Source of the DNA: DAOUAT01 sp964551735
Lineage (GTDB): Bacteria > Chloroflexota > Anaerolineae > CG2-30-64-16
DNA length: 64,000 nucleotides
Direction of reading: 5' to 3'
Assembly (NCBI GenBank): GCA_964551735.1
Contig: CAZKEF010000029.1
Location: 1-64,000, forward strand
Below, in pieces: positions 1 through 7,599 of the stretch (the first letter of the stretch is position 1; each line of letters opens with the position of its first letter). A program made the position numbers and the translations under genes. Below the pieces are notes generated by a model that did not search any database, was not told the DNA's origin, and saw only the letters and a list, made by a program, of their open reading frames with translations.

Positions 1-994
1 CGCCGAACGCAGGCGCGATGTGCACCAGGCCCGTGCCATCCTCGGTGCTGACGAAATCGCCGGGGATAACATAGCAGTAGTCCTGGGAAGCGGGCACTGG
101 CAGGAAGGTGTAGAGCGGCTTATAGTGCCAGCCCAACAGACCCTGACCCTTGGCCCGGCGCAAGATCTCGACATGCCTGGCGTGCTCACCAAAAACGACG
201 CCGATCAGCGCCTCGGCCAGCCACAGTTTGTCGTCGCCCACCTCGACCAGAACGTAATCCACATCCTCGCCGACCGCCACCGCGACGTTGCCGGGCAGCG
301 TCCACGGCGTGGTCGTCCACACCAGCAGGTACTCGCCGGGTCGGTCGCGCAGCGGGAAGCGGACGTAGATGCTGGGGTCCACGGTGCCTTCCTTGTAGCC
401 CTGCGCCAGCTCGTGGCTGCTGAGCGGTGTGCCGCAGCGGGGGCAATAGGGCACCACCTTGTAGCCCTGGTAGATCAAGCCGCGGTCCCAGTATTGTTTC
501 AGAATCCACCACAGCGACTCGATATAGTCGTTGGTCAGCGTCCAATAGGCCGTCGGCAGATCCACCCAGAAGCCCATGCGCGCCGTCAGCTTCTCCCAGT
601 CCTCAACGTACTCGTAGACGCTCTGGCGGCACTTCTGGATGAAGGGTGCGACGCCGTACTCCTCGATGGCTTTCTTGCCTGAAAAACCCAGCTTCTTCTC
701 GACCTCGAGTTCTACCGGCAGGCCGTGAGTGTCCCAGCCGCCCTTGCGGGAGACGAAGTAGCCCTGCATGGTCTTGTAGCGCGGAAAGATATCCTTGAAC
801 GCTCGCGCCAGCACATGGTGGATGCCGGGCCGGCCGTTGGCGGTCGGCGGCCCCTCATAGAACACGAAGCGCGGCCCGTCCGCAGTCTGCGCCTGCACCC
901 TGGCGAACACATCGGCTTCCTGCCAGAACTTCAGCACCCCCTGCTCCATCTCGGGCAGGTTGACCTGGGGAGAAACGTCCTTGAATTTGGGCAT
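1..994 (-). CDS. ileS: Isoleucyl-tRNA synthetase, N-terminal part (cut by window edge)
   Basis: Charges tRNA-Ile with isoleucine in the cytoplasm. About 331 residues from the start are visible and the gene runs off the left edge. The class I signature appears as GPPTANGRPGIHHV near residues 48-61 (GIHH is the HIGH-type motif), followed by GGWDTHGLPVELEVEKKLG and VPYCPRCGTPLSSHE. These blocks resemble Thermus-type IleS more than the E. coli type. The start ATG (992-994, reverse) has an AGGT ribosome site about 8 bases upstream. It is the second gene after a T-box leader, behind an AlaX-like gene with a 131-base spacer, so it is probably controlled by isoleucyl-tRNA charging. Identification is firm; the catalytic KMSKS part is not in the window. 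Confidence 0.95.
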   Translation of the reverse strand, partial: MPKFKDVSPQVNLPEMEQGVLKFWQEADVFARVQAQTADGPRFVFYEGPPTANGRPGIHHVLARAFKDIFPRYKTMQGYFVSRKGGWDTHGLPVELEVEKKLGFSGKKAIEEYGVAPFIQKCRQSVYEYVEDWEKLTARMGFWVDLPTAYWTLTNDYIESLWWILKQYWDRGLIYQGYKVVPYCPRCGTPLSSHELAQGYKEGTVDPSIYVRFPLRDRPGEYLLVWTTTPWTLPGNVAVAVGEDVDYVLVEVGDDKLWLAEALIGVVFGEHARHVEILRRAKGQGLLGWHYKPLYTFLPVPASQDYCYVIPGDFVSTEDGTGLVHIAPAFG

Positions 995-1125
995 GGGTGT
1001 TACCTCGTGAGTATTGCGTACTGCATCCTTGATTCGACCGTTGTTCCCTCGGTTCCCTGAGTTCCCTCATTCAGTTCGCTCAGTTCCCGCCTTTCCCTCG
1101 TTTCCTTGTCTACCTGTTTCCTGGT
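995..1125 (-). repeat. Spacer of degenerate GGGAACTGAG-type repeats before ileS
   Basis: Read on the minus strand this spacer is built from loosely repeated units such as GGGAACTGAG, GAGGGAACTCAGGGAACC and AGGAAACAGG. It then has ACGGTCGAA and a stretch resembling ATGCAGTACGCAATAC before the ileS ribosome site. The spacer at 4288-4439 has the same layout in the same order (GGGAACTCA units, then ACGGTCGAA, then GTACGCAGT), so the two are diverged copies of one spacer type. No gene is seen in it. Confidence 0.6.
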
Positions 1126-1845
1126 CTACTTGTCCACGACTTCGATGTAGATCCGCTTGTTAATCGCGCCCTTCGACTTGTAATCCGTGACTTTGATGTG
1201 GCCGATCTCCCGCGTGTTGGCAACATGGGTGCCGCCATCGGCCTGGAGGTCGAGGCCAACAATCTCCACGGTGCGCACCTCACGGATGCCTTCCGGCAGC
1301 AGGTTGATCTTGGTGCGGATCAGGTCGGGGATCTGAAACGCCTCTTCCCGCGGTAGGATCTTGACCCGCACATCCCGCGCCGCGACGATCTCGGCGTTGC
1401 ATCGGGCCTCGATCTCGGCCACCAGCTCCCCACGCAGGTTGGCAAACTCGAAATCCATGCGGCCCTGGAGTGGATCCATGTTGCCGCCGGTGACCTGAGC
1501 GCCGTAATCGCGCCAAACGACGCCGCACAGGACGTGGAGCGCCGTGTGCGTGCGCATCAGCGCGTAGCGGCGCGGCCAATCAATGACCCCGGTGACGGCC
1601 TGGCCTTCGGCGGGCAATCCACCGTTGAGCCAATGCCACACCAGGTCTCCCTCCTTCTTGACCTGCGTCACCGGCACGGTCTGGCAGCCAAAAGTCAGCG
1701 TCCCCGTATCGCCCGACTGCCCGCCCCCGCCCGGATAGAAGGCCGTCCGATCCAGCGCCACCCGGCCGGCCGCCGCGTCCACGGCAACAACGATCGCGTC
1801 AAAGTTACACGCGTAACTGTCGGTTTGATACAGAAGATCAGTCAT
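1126..1845 (-). CDS. AlaX-like alanyl-tRNA editing protein
   Basis: 239 residues. Free-standing homologue of the alanyl-tRNA synthetase editing domain; the family deacylates mischarged tRNA-Ala in the cytoplasm. The N-terminal beta part holds AFYPGGGGQSGDTGTL (residues 35-50), the usual start of these domains. The zinc/catalytic HxxxH motif is HTALH at residues 100-104. The second zinc motif, usually CGGTH, reads DGGTHVANT (203-211), so the expected Cys is Asp. Family members with Asp here may exist; otherwise metal binding differs. GAGG lies about 6 bases before the ATG. It is first in a T-box-led operon with ileS, which ties tRNA quality control to aminoacyl-tRNA supply. Confidence 0.85.
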   Translation of the reverse strand: MTDLLYQTDSYACNFDAIVVAVDAAAGRVALDRTAFYPGGGGQSGDTGTLTFGCQTVPVTQVKKEGDLVWHWLNGGLPAEGQAVTGVIDWPRRYALMRTHTALHVLCGVVWRDYGAQVTGGNMDPLQGRMDFEFANLRGELVAEIEARCNAEIVAARDVRVKILPREEAFQIPDLIRTKINLLPEGIREVRTVEIVGLDLQADGGTHVANTREIGHIKVTDYKSKGAINKRIYIEVVDK

Positions 1846-1919
1846 GAGAACCTCGAATCAACGAATGGCGAATCAGCAAATGAACGACTTCCAGCGTCTC
1901 GCTTCCAGCTTCCAGAAGC

Positions 1920-1952
1920 AAAAACGCCCTCATCCCACACTGGGGACGAGAG
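1920..1952 (-). terminator. T-box-controlled intrinsic terminator
   Basis: Minus-strand stem of 10 pairs (CTCTCGTCCC with GGGATGAGGG, including G-T pairs), a 6-base CAGTGT loop and a downstream GCGTTTTTG run. It directly follows the T-box sequence that would pair into the competing antiterminator. Confidence 0.8.
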
Positions 1953-1980
1953 CGCAGCTCCCGCGGTACCACCCCGCTTA

Positions 1981-2066
1981 ACAGATTGCGGATTGAGGAT
2001 TGCGAATTGCGGATTAACCTCACGATGCAAAGTTAATCCGAAATCGGAAATCCGAAATCGGTTCTC
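1981..2066 (-). repeat. Repeat-built imperfect hairpin in the T-box linker
   Basis: Between stem I and the antiterminator the leader consists of near-repeats of GATTTCGGATTTCC on one side and GGATTGCGAATTGCGG (as complement) on the other, around a short GCATCGTGAGG centre. The arms are largely complementary, so the RNA could form one long imperfect stem in the stem II/III position. The unit resembles other short-period repeats in this window. Confidence 0.6.
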
Positions 2067-2256
2067 TCGGCGCCAACACGCCTCTGCACGCTAACGGGCG
2101 CACCCGGCGACGTCTACTGGGCCGGCCAGGCCGGCCGTTCGGGTCGCAGCTCCGGAAGGATTTTCGGCGGGGGCTGGGCGTCCGGCTCACACCATCCTGG
2201 ACTCGCTGAACCGCAGGCCGATCGCTTACTCGTTTCCATCACCGCTTTGTAAAAAA

Positions 2257-2285
2257 AGTCTAGCACAGCAGGCCAGGCTTGTCAA
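2257..2285 (-). promoter_or_regulatory. Sigma70-type promoter for the T-box/alaX-like/ileS operon
   Basis: Minus strand: -35 TTGACA at 2280-2285, a 17-base spacer and -10 TAGACT at 2257-2262, placed just before the first T-box leader elements. Consensus quality and position agree. Confidence 0.8.
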
Positions 2286-2406
2286 AAGACGACCACCTCA
2301 TACCGACAGAGGATGGATGCCAATCGCGATATGGCGGTCAAAGGTGACTGTCTCATCACTTCCAGGCGGGTCATGTGGCCGGGCGATGCACTGACTCGGA
2401 GCCAAC

Positions 2407-2436
2407 TTTACCATGTCCCCTCGCTTGGGGTATACT
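2407..2436 (+). promoter_or_regulatory. Promoter of the ABC exporter gene
   Basis: TTTACC (2407-2412), an 18-base spacer and TATACT (2431-2436). An in-frame ATG at 2413 lies inside the promoter spacer, which argues for the downstream ATG at 2479 as the real start. The stretch 2263-2406 between this promoter and the divergent one holds nothing else recognisable. Confidence 0.65.
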
Positions 2437-2478
2437 GCCACCGAAGCCTTGATGTTCTTTGCTGGCTCAGGTGACACG

Positions 2479-4287
2479 ATGACCTTATCTCAAGACGCCC
2501 AGCCGCCGCTCATTCCCCTCCCCGATCGGGCGTTTCTGCGCGGGATGTTCACGCACTACCGGCGGCTGCTGCGGTTCGTAGCGCCCTACTGGCACAAGCT
2601 GGCGTTGGCGGGCATCATCCTGGCTATCAACAGCCTGGCTGGGTTGGCGCTGCCGTTGGTGATCCGCCATGTAGTGGACGGCGCGCTGCTCCGAGCCAGC
2701 CTACCCATACTCGACCGGGTCATCGGGCTGCTGTTGGCGCTCTTCGTGGCGCAGGCGGTGCTGGGTTTCGGCCAATCCTATCTACTGGGCTGGGTGGGCG
2801 AGCGGGTGGTGGCCAACCTGCGCACCACGCTTTATACGCACCTGCAAGCCATGCCGCTGCGCTTCTTCGCCGGTACGCGCACGGGCGAGCTGCTTTCGCG
2901 GCTGGGCAACGACGTGGGGACGATCCAGAACGCGGTCACTGATACACTGCTCAGCTTGCTCTCCAACGCCATCATGTTCATCGGCGGCGTTGTGATCATC
3001 TTCGTGATGGCATGGCGGCTGACGCTGGTAATGCTGGCCGTGGTGCCGCTGGCTGTGCTGGGCATGATCGTTCTGGGCCGCTGGGTGCGCCGCTACAGCC
3101 GGCAGGTGCAGGATGCGCTGGCCGAGGTGAGCGCCACCGCCGAGGAGGCGCTGGCCGGCGTCCGCATCGTGAAATCGTTTGCGCGCGAGCCCTACGAGGT
3201 GGGCCGCTACGGCGATGGGGTCGAGCGCCTGTTTCGCATCGCGGTCAAGCGCGTGCGCCTGGGCGCCATCCTGGGGCCGATCATCGGGCTGCTGGCGTTC
3301 AGCACTATCGCTATCGTGCTGTGGGTGGGCAGCCGTGAGGTGATCGGTGGCCGGCTGACGCCGGGGCAACTGGTGTCGTTCTTGCTTTACACCATGATGA
3401 TCGCCTCGCCCATCGCCAGCTTCACCAGCCTCTATGCGCAGTTTCAGCGTGCCCTGGGCGCCAGCGAACGCGTTTTTCAACTGCTTGATACGCCACCGGA
3501 AATGCAAGACGCGCCGGACGCGTTCGATCTGCCGCCCATTCGGGGCGAAGTGCGTTTCGAAGGGGTCTGCTTCGACTACGGCGACTCAGCCGAGGCGCGC
3601 GTGGTGCTGGAAGCTATCCACCTGGTAGCGCATCCGGGCCAGGTGGTAGCACTAGTGGGGCCTAGCGGCGCGGGCAAGACCACGCTGGTGAACCTGATCC
3701 CGCGCTTTTACGACCCGAACTGCGGCCGCATCTTGATTGACGGCCACGACATCCGGGATGTGAAGCTGCGTAGCTTGCGGGAGCAGATCGGCATCGTGCC
3801 GCAGGAGACGGCCCTGTTCAGTGGCAGCGTACGCGATAACATCCGCTACGGCAAGCTGGATGCGACCGAAGACGAGATCGAGGCCGCGGCACGTGCGGCC
3901 AACGCGCACGACTTCATCACGCAACTACCGAACCGGTACGATACGCTGGTGGGGGAGCGCGGCGTCAAGCTAAGCGGCGGGCAGCGCCAGCGCGTTGCGA
4001 TCGCCCGTGCATTGCTCAAGAACCCCCGCATCCTGATCCTGGATGAGGCGACGTCCTCGCTGGACACAGAATCGGAGCTGGCCGTGCAAGAGGCGCTGGA
4101 ACGGCTGATGCGCGACCGCACGACATTCGTCATCGCCCACCGGCTGAGCACCATCACCAACGCCGATTGGATCGCCGTGCTGGACGCCGGCCGCATCGTC
4201 GAGCAGGGCACACACACCGATCTGATCGCACGGCCGGACGGCCTGTACCGCAAGATGGTCGCGTTACAGTTTCGCTGGGACGAGTAA
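2479..4287 (+). CDS. ABC exporter, fused membrane and ATPase domains (MsbA/ABCB type)
   Basis: 602 residues. An N-terminal six-helix transmembrane domain (about residues 30-310) is followed by a nucleotide-binding domain with Walker A GPSGAGKTT near 394, signature LSGGQRQRVAIARALL near 497, Walker B ILILDEATSSLD near 517 and the H-loop IAHRLS near 552. Such half-transporters dimerise in the cytoplasmic membrane and export lipids, drugs or peptides; the substrate cannot be told. The chosen ATG has CAGGTGA upstream and lies after the promoter. It is a single gene facing away from the T-box operon, with no adjacent second half-transporter, so a homodimer is likely. Confidence 0.93.
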   Translation: MTLSQDAQPPLIPLPDRAFLRGMFTHYRRLLRFVAPYWHKLALAGIILAINSLAGLALPLVIRHVVDGALLRASLPILDRVIGLLLALFVAQAVLGFGQSYLLGWVGERVVANLRTTLYTHLQAMPLRFFAGTRTGELLSRLGNDVGTIQNAVTDTLLSLLSNAIMFIGGVVIIFVMAWRLTLVMLAVVPLAVLGMIVLGRWVRRYSRQVQDALAEVSATAEEALAGVRIVKSFAREPYEVGRYGDGVERLFRIAVKRVRLGAILGPIIGLLAFSTIAIVLWVGSREVIGGRLTPGQLVSFLLYTMMIASPIASFTSLYAQFQRALGASERVFQLLDTPPEMQDAPDAFDLPPIRGEVRFEGVCFDYGDSAEARVVLEAIHLVAHPGQVVALVGPSGAGKTTLVNLIPRFYDPNCGRILIDGHDIRDVKLRSLREQIGIVPQETALFSGSVRDNIRYGKLDATEDEIEAAARAANAHDFITQLPNRYDTLVGERGVKLSGGQRQRVAIARALLKNPRILILDEATSSLDTESELAVQEALERLMRDRTTFVIAHRLSTITNADWIAVLDAGRIVEQGTHTDLIARPDGLYRKMVALQFRWDE

Positions 4288-4439
4288 CGATCAACGGCAA
4301 GGAACGCAGGGAACTCACGGAAATGAGGGACCTGAATGAGGTACCTCATGGAACTGAGTGAACGACGGTCGAACCAGAAGCAATGTACGCAGTGCGTAAC
4401 ACGCAGTATGCATCACGCACCACACTACACGAGGTTCCC
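4288..4439 (+). repeat. Spacer of degenerate repeats before the site-2 protease gene
   Basis: A 152-base spacer with GGAACGCAGGGAACTCACGG-like units, ACGGTCGAACCAG, then GTACGCAGTGCGTAACACGC and CATCACGCACCAC, ending in a GAGG ribosome site. Its layout parallels the minus-strand spacer before ileS (995-1125). No coding sequence is supported. Confidence 0.55.
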
Positions 4440-5570
4440 ATGACCTGGTCACTCAAACTCGTCACCGTCCGCGGCATCCCCATCCGGGTGCATGCCAGCT
4501 TCTTGCTAATCATCGCCTGGGCGGCCTACATCGGCTTCCGGAGCAGCGGGGGATACTGGCTGCAAGGCGCGGCGTTGATGGTGCTGTTCGTGCTGTTGCT
4601 GTTTGCCTGCGTAGTGCTGCACGAGTTGGGCCACAGCCTGGTGGCGCAGCTCTTCGGCGTGCAGGTGCAGGACATCACGCTGTATCCCGTGGGCGGGCTA
4701 GCGCGCATCGCTAAGCTGCCACAAAGCCCATTTCAGGAGTTCCTGATCACTGCCGCCGGGCCGGCCACCAACATCCTGCTGGCATTCTTGCTGGGTGCGT
4801 TAGCCCTGGCCTGGGCCGGGCCGCTGGACGCACTGAACCTCCTCGCCGCGCAACTAGGGTCGGGGTCACTGGTGGCCGGACTGCAGGGGCCCTCGCTGCT
4901 CTTGCTGTTGGCCGCGAACAACATCCTGCTGGCACTGTTCAACCTGATCCCTGCGTTTCCCATGGACGGGGGGCGACTGCTGCGCTCACTCCTGGCGAGC
5001 TGGCTGCCCTTCAGCCGGGCCACGCGCATCGCCTCGGTCATCGGCCAGATCTTCGCAGCGCTCATGGGCCTGGCAGCGATCCTGACCACCAACTTCTTCC
5101 TGGGCCTGATTGCCATCTTGATCTTCAGCGCGGCCGGCGCTGAGCGCCAACAGGTGACCAGCGATGAGGTCTTGGGCCGCGTGCGGGTGCACCAAGTGAA
5201 ACAGCCGGTGGGATTGGTGCTGGCGCCTGAGACGCCGCTGGCTGCGGTCGCGCGCCAGATCGCGACCTCGCCGCAGAGCAGCATCGTGGTGTGGGATGCC
5301 GGGCACCTGGCCGGGGTGCTGGCGCGCGGCGAGGTTTTGGCTGCGCTCCGGAAAGTGGGCCCGGCTGCACCGCTCTCGCAGGCCATCAAGCAGCCGCCCC
5401 TGGTGGTGGCAGCAGATGATACCCTGGCCGATGCGCAACGCCAACTGGGCGCCGATCGCGCGGCCGTGGTGATGCAAAACAACCAGATCATCGGCACACT
5501 GAGCGCGGCCGACCTGGCGCGCGCCGCCGATGCACTGATCGCTTACCGGGAGGTATTCTCCCAGGAGTAG
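4440..5570 (+). CDS. Site-2-type membrane metalloprotease with C-terminal CBS domains
   Basis: 376 residues. Intramembrane zinc protease of the M50 family (archaeal S2P/SpoIVFB-like). HELGH sits at residues 61-65 in a hydrophobic segment and the second metal-binding block reads FNLIPAFPMDGGR near 170-182. About six membrane helices precede a cytosolic C-terminal region of roughly 120 residues that reads as a CBS pair (ETPLAAVARQIATSPQSSIV and later ADDTLADAQRQLGADRAAVV). CBS pairs usually bind adenine nucleotides and gate the protease. The ATG at 4440 follows GAGG. The next gene begins 5 bases after the stop, so the two are probably co-transcribed. The substrate is unknown. Confidence 0.92.
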   Translation: MTWSLKLVTVRGIPIRVHASFLLIIAWAAYIGFRSSGGYWLQGAALMVLFVLLLFACVVLHELGHSLVAQLFGVQVQDITLYPVGGLARIAKLPQSPFQEFLITAAGPATNILLAFLLGALALAWAGPLDALNLLAAQLGSGSLVAGLQGPSLLLLLAANNILLALFNLIPAFPMDGGRLLRSLLASWLPFSRATRIASVIGQIFAALMGLAAILTTNFFLGLIAILIFSAAGAERQQVTSDEVLGRVRVHQVKQPVGLVLAPETPLAAVARQIATSPQSSIVVWDAGHLAGVLARGEVLAALRKVGPAAPLSQAIKQPPLVVAADDTLADAQRQLGADRAAVVMQNNQIIGTLSAADLARAADALIAYREVFSQE

Positions 5571-5574
5571 GGCC

Positions 5575-7335
5575 GTGCCCCCTTGGCTGGAGCACGTCGT
5601 CAACTTCATCGGCATGCTGTACTCGTGGGTGCGCGGCCGCAAATACGTCGCGCTGGCGCAACGTCTGGGACGCCACGCCCCGGCTGCTGCGCCGGACCAG
5701 CGGCGTTTCATCATCATCCAGATTGATGGCCTGGCCCACGATTACCTGCAACAAGCGCTGGCCCTGGGACACGCGGCCGCCATGCAAAGGCTGATCGGCC
5801 AGGGCTACCGCTTGCAGCGGTGGCGCTGCGGCATCCCCAGCAGCACGCCGGCCGTACAAGCGGGCATTATGTACGGCAACAACTGGGACATCCCGGCATT
5901 TCGCTGGTTCGAGAAGGATACCGGCATCGCGCCGGAGTCCAAGTCGCCGCCCCACGCAGCACGGATCAAGGAACGGGTGGCCGCGGGCCGCCGCGGCATC
6001 CTGGCGGATGGGTCCTCATACACCAACATGTTGGACGGCGACGCGCGGCTGGCGCTGTTCACGCTCTCCGCCATGGGCCGGCAGCGCTTTTTCGAGCATC
6101 TGCGTGGGCTAGGCTGGGCGCTGCTCTTCGCACTCATCCCCTGGCGCATCACGCGCATCATCGTCGTCAGCCTGTGGGAGCTGCTCCGTGATGTCGGCCG
6201 CACCCTCTGGGTGTGGGCGCGCGCCACGGGCCGGCATCGGCGACGGCTCAAGCTCAGCAAGCCAGTGCTCCAGGTGCTCACCAACGTGGTTTTCGGAGAG
6301 ATCCAGACCTTCGGGGTGCTGCTGGATGTGTACCGCGGGACACCGGCGATCTACGTCAATTTCTACGGTTATGACGAGGTCGCGCACACCGAAGGGCCAG
6401 TCAGCCCCGAGGCATGGCGCGCGCTGCGCCGGATTGACAGCTACATCCGCCAGATAGACCATCTGCGGCGCACCTACTGGCCCGACATGCACCTGTACGT
6501 CTGCTCGGATCACGGCATGACCCCGGCCGTGCCGTTCGACCGCATAGACGACAAGAAGCCGCTGGGCCGGTTTGTGGCCGAGCATGTGCGGGCTTCGGTG
6601 GTATGGGATGAGGCACAGGGCCGCGCAGGTTGGGGCAAACCGGACGCAGATGCGACCACCGATGCATTCCGCTGGCTGCTGGACGAGCTCGAAGGCATCG
6701 AAGCCCACCTCTCACGCCGCGGCCAGCGGTTGGCGCAGGCGCTGCGCCGCCGGCTCGACCGGCATGCCGCGCCCGACACCGGCCTGGGTTACGACCTGGC
6801 GCGCGGCGGTGACGTGGTGGTACGCAGCTCTGGCACCCTGGCCCATCTTTATTTCAACGTCACGTCCGACCGCATGGACGTCAGCGAGCTCGCTATCCTG
6901 TACCCTGACCTGCTGGATGGGCTGGCCAGGCATCCCGGCATCGGCCTGGTGCTCGGCATTGAAGCAGGTCGGCCGGTGATCGTGACCCCGCGCGGCACGA
7001 CGGCCCTCGCAGCCGCTCAGCTGCCGCCCAACCTGGCAGATCGAACCGGATATGCCGCCGACCTGGCCCGTCTGCTCAGCTTTCCCCACAGCGGTGACCT
7101 GGTCCTGCTTGGCGCGTGGCACAGCCACGACCGCGTCGTCAGCTTCGAAGAACATACCGCCACCCACGGTGGTATCGGCGGACAGCAGGACTTCCCGTTC
7201 TTCATCACCCCGCCGGGCGTCTCTCTGGACCTGAACCAGATCACCAATCCCCGACAGCTTTACCCGTTTTTTATGCGCACGTACCACGGGGTCGAGGCGG
7301 AAGCAGATCCGAACCCTCCGGACTCGAGGCTTTAG
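5575..7335 (+). CDS. Alkaline-phosphatase-superfamily phosphodiesterase-like protein
   Basis: 586 residues from GTG, with CAGGAG overlapping the stop of the protease gene. The metal-dependent hydrolase core is visible: IIIQIDGLAHDYL with Asp51, the nucleophile region GIPSSTPAVQAG (Thr/Ser near 89-91), YDEVAHTEGP, SDHGMTPAVPFD near 312 and a late HGGIGG segment. This matches type I phosphodiesterase/nucleotide pyrophosphatase and related sulfatase-like enzymes acting on phosphodiester or lipid head groups. A hydrophobic stretch around residues 180-205 suggests membrane association. The stop codon lies within the left direct repeat of a MITE-like insertion, so the original C-terminus may have been altered. 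Confidence 0.85.
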   Translation: MPPWLEHVVNFIGMLYSWVRGRKYVALAQRLGRHAPAAAPDQRRFIIIQIDGLAHDYLQQALALGHAAAMQRLIGQGYRLQRWRCGIPSSTPAVQAGIMYGNNWDIPAFRWFEKDTGIAPESKSPPHAARIKERVAAGRRGILADGSSYTNMLDGDARLALFTLSAMGRQRFFEHLRGLGWALLFALIPWRITRIIVVSLWELLRDVGRTLWVWARATGRHRRRLKLSKPVLQVLTNVVFGEIQTFGVLLDVYRGTPAIYVNFYGYDEVAHTEGPVSPEAWRALRRIDSYIRQIDHLRRTYWPDMHLYVCSDHGMTPAVPFDRIDDKKPLGRFVAEHVRASVVWDEAQGRAGWGKPDADATTDAFRWLLDELEGIEAHLSRRGQRLAQALRRRLDRHAAPDTGLGYDLARGGDVVVRSSGTLAHLYFNVTSDRMDVSELAILYPDLLDGLARHPGIGLVLGIEAGRPVIVTPRGTTALAAAQLPPNLADRTGYAADLARLLSFPHSGDLVLLGAWHSHDRVVSFEEHTATHGGIGGQQDFPFFITPPGVSLDLNQITNPRQLYPFFMRTYHGVEAEADPNPPDSRL

Positions 7336-7510
7336 CTCAATGGCACTAAGATTTGGAGATCGGCCAGCGTTTCACCTGTTCTTGGCCGGCCTGTGACCGG
7401 CGTCGCAGGCGCTTTCGAGCCGCTTCCGACGCCAAGCCGGGGGTCAGTGCGCAGCCTCCCTTTGGGAGAGACCCCCTACGAGCGGAAGGTCAGTGCCATT
7501 AGGCTTTAGC
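7327..7510. mobile_element. MITE-like insertion with direct-repeat flanks
   Basis: A 164-base non-coding segment (7337-7500) carries terminal inverted repeats AATGGCACT (7339-7347) and AGTGCCATT (7492-7500). It is flanked by perfect 10-base direct repeats AGGCTTTAGC at 7327-7336 and 7501-7510, as expected for a target-site duplication. The left copy contains the TAG stop of the upstream phosphodiesterase gene. No transposase is encoded. A 10-base duplication fits IS4-like transposition, but the family cannot be assigned. The remaining bases to 7599 show no gene. Confidence 0.65.
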
Positions 7511-7599
7511 CGGTTGATTGCATGGAGCATCAGACCGGCTGAGACCTCGATTCCGGATAAACGGCTTCTCGGCCGCGGCGCCGAATAGGGCACTAACAG

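Larger units (their letters stand above)
1920..2250 (-). promoter_or_regulatory. T-box riboswitch leader, probably isoleucine-specific
   Basis: On the minus strand the conserved T-box GGTGGTACCGCG is at 1962-1973 and is followed at once by an intrinsic terminator, the layout of transcription-attenuating T-boxes. The 5' part has stem I features: GGAAACGAGTAAGC, then AGCGAGTCC...GGTGTGAGCC as the distal arm. On the 3' side GAAAATCC...GGAGCTGC matches the specifier-loop context. ATC at 2159-2161 would read as an isoleucine codon, which fits ileS being in the operon. T-box identity rests on the conserved motif plus terminator. The specifier assignment is inference without folding. Confidence 0.85.

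Noticed and set aside
2413..2478. Upstream ATG start for the ABC exporter
   Set aside because: It lies inside the promoter spacer, whereas the ATG at 2479 has an AGGTGA site.
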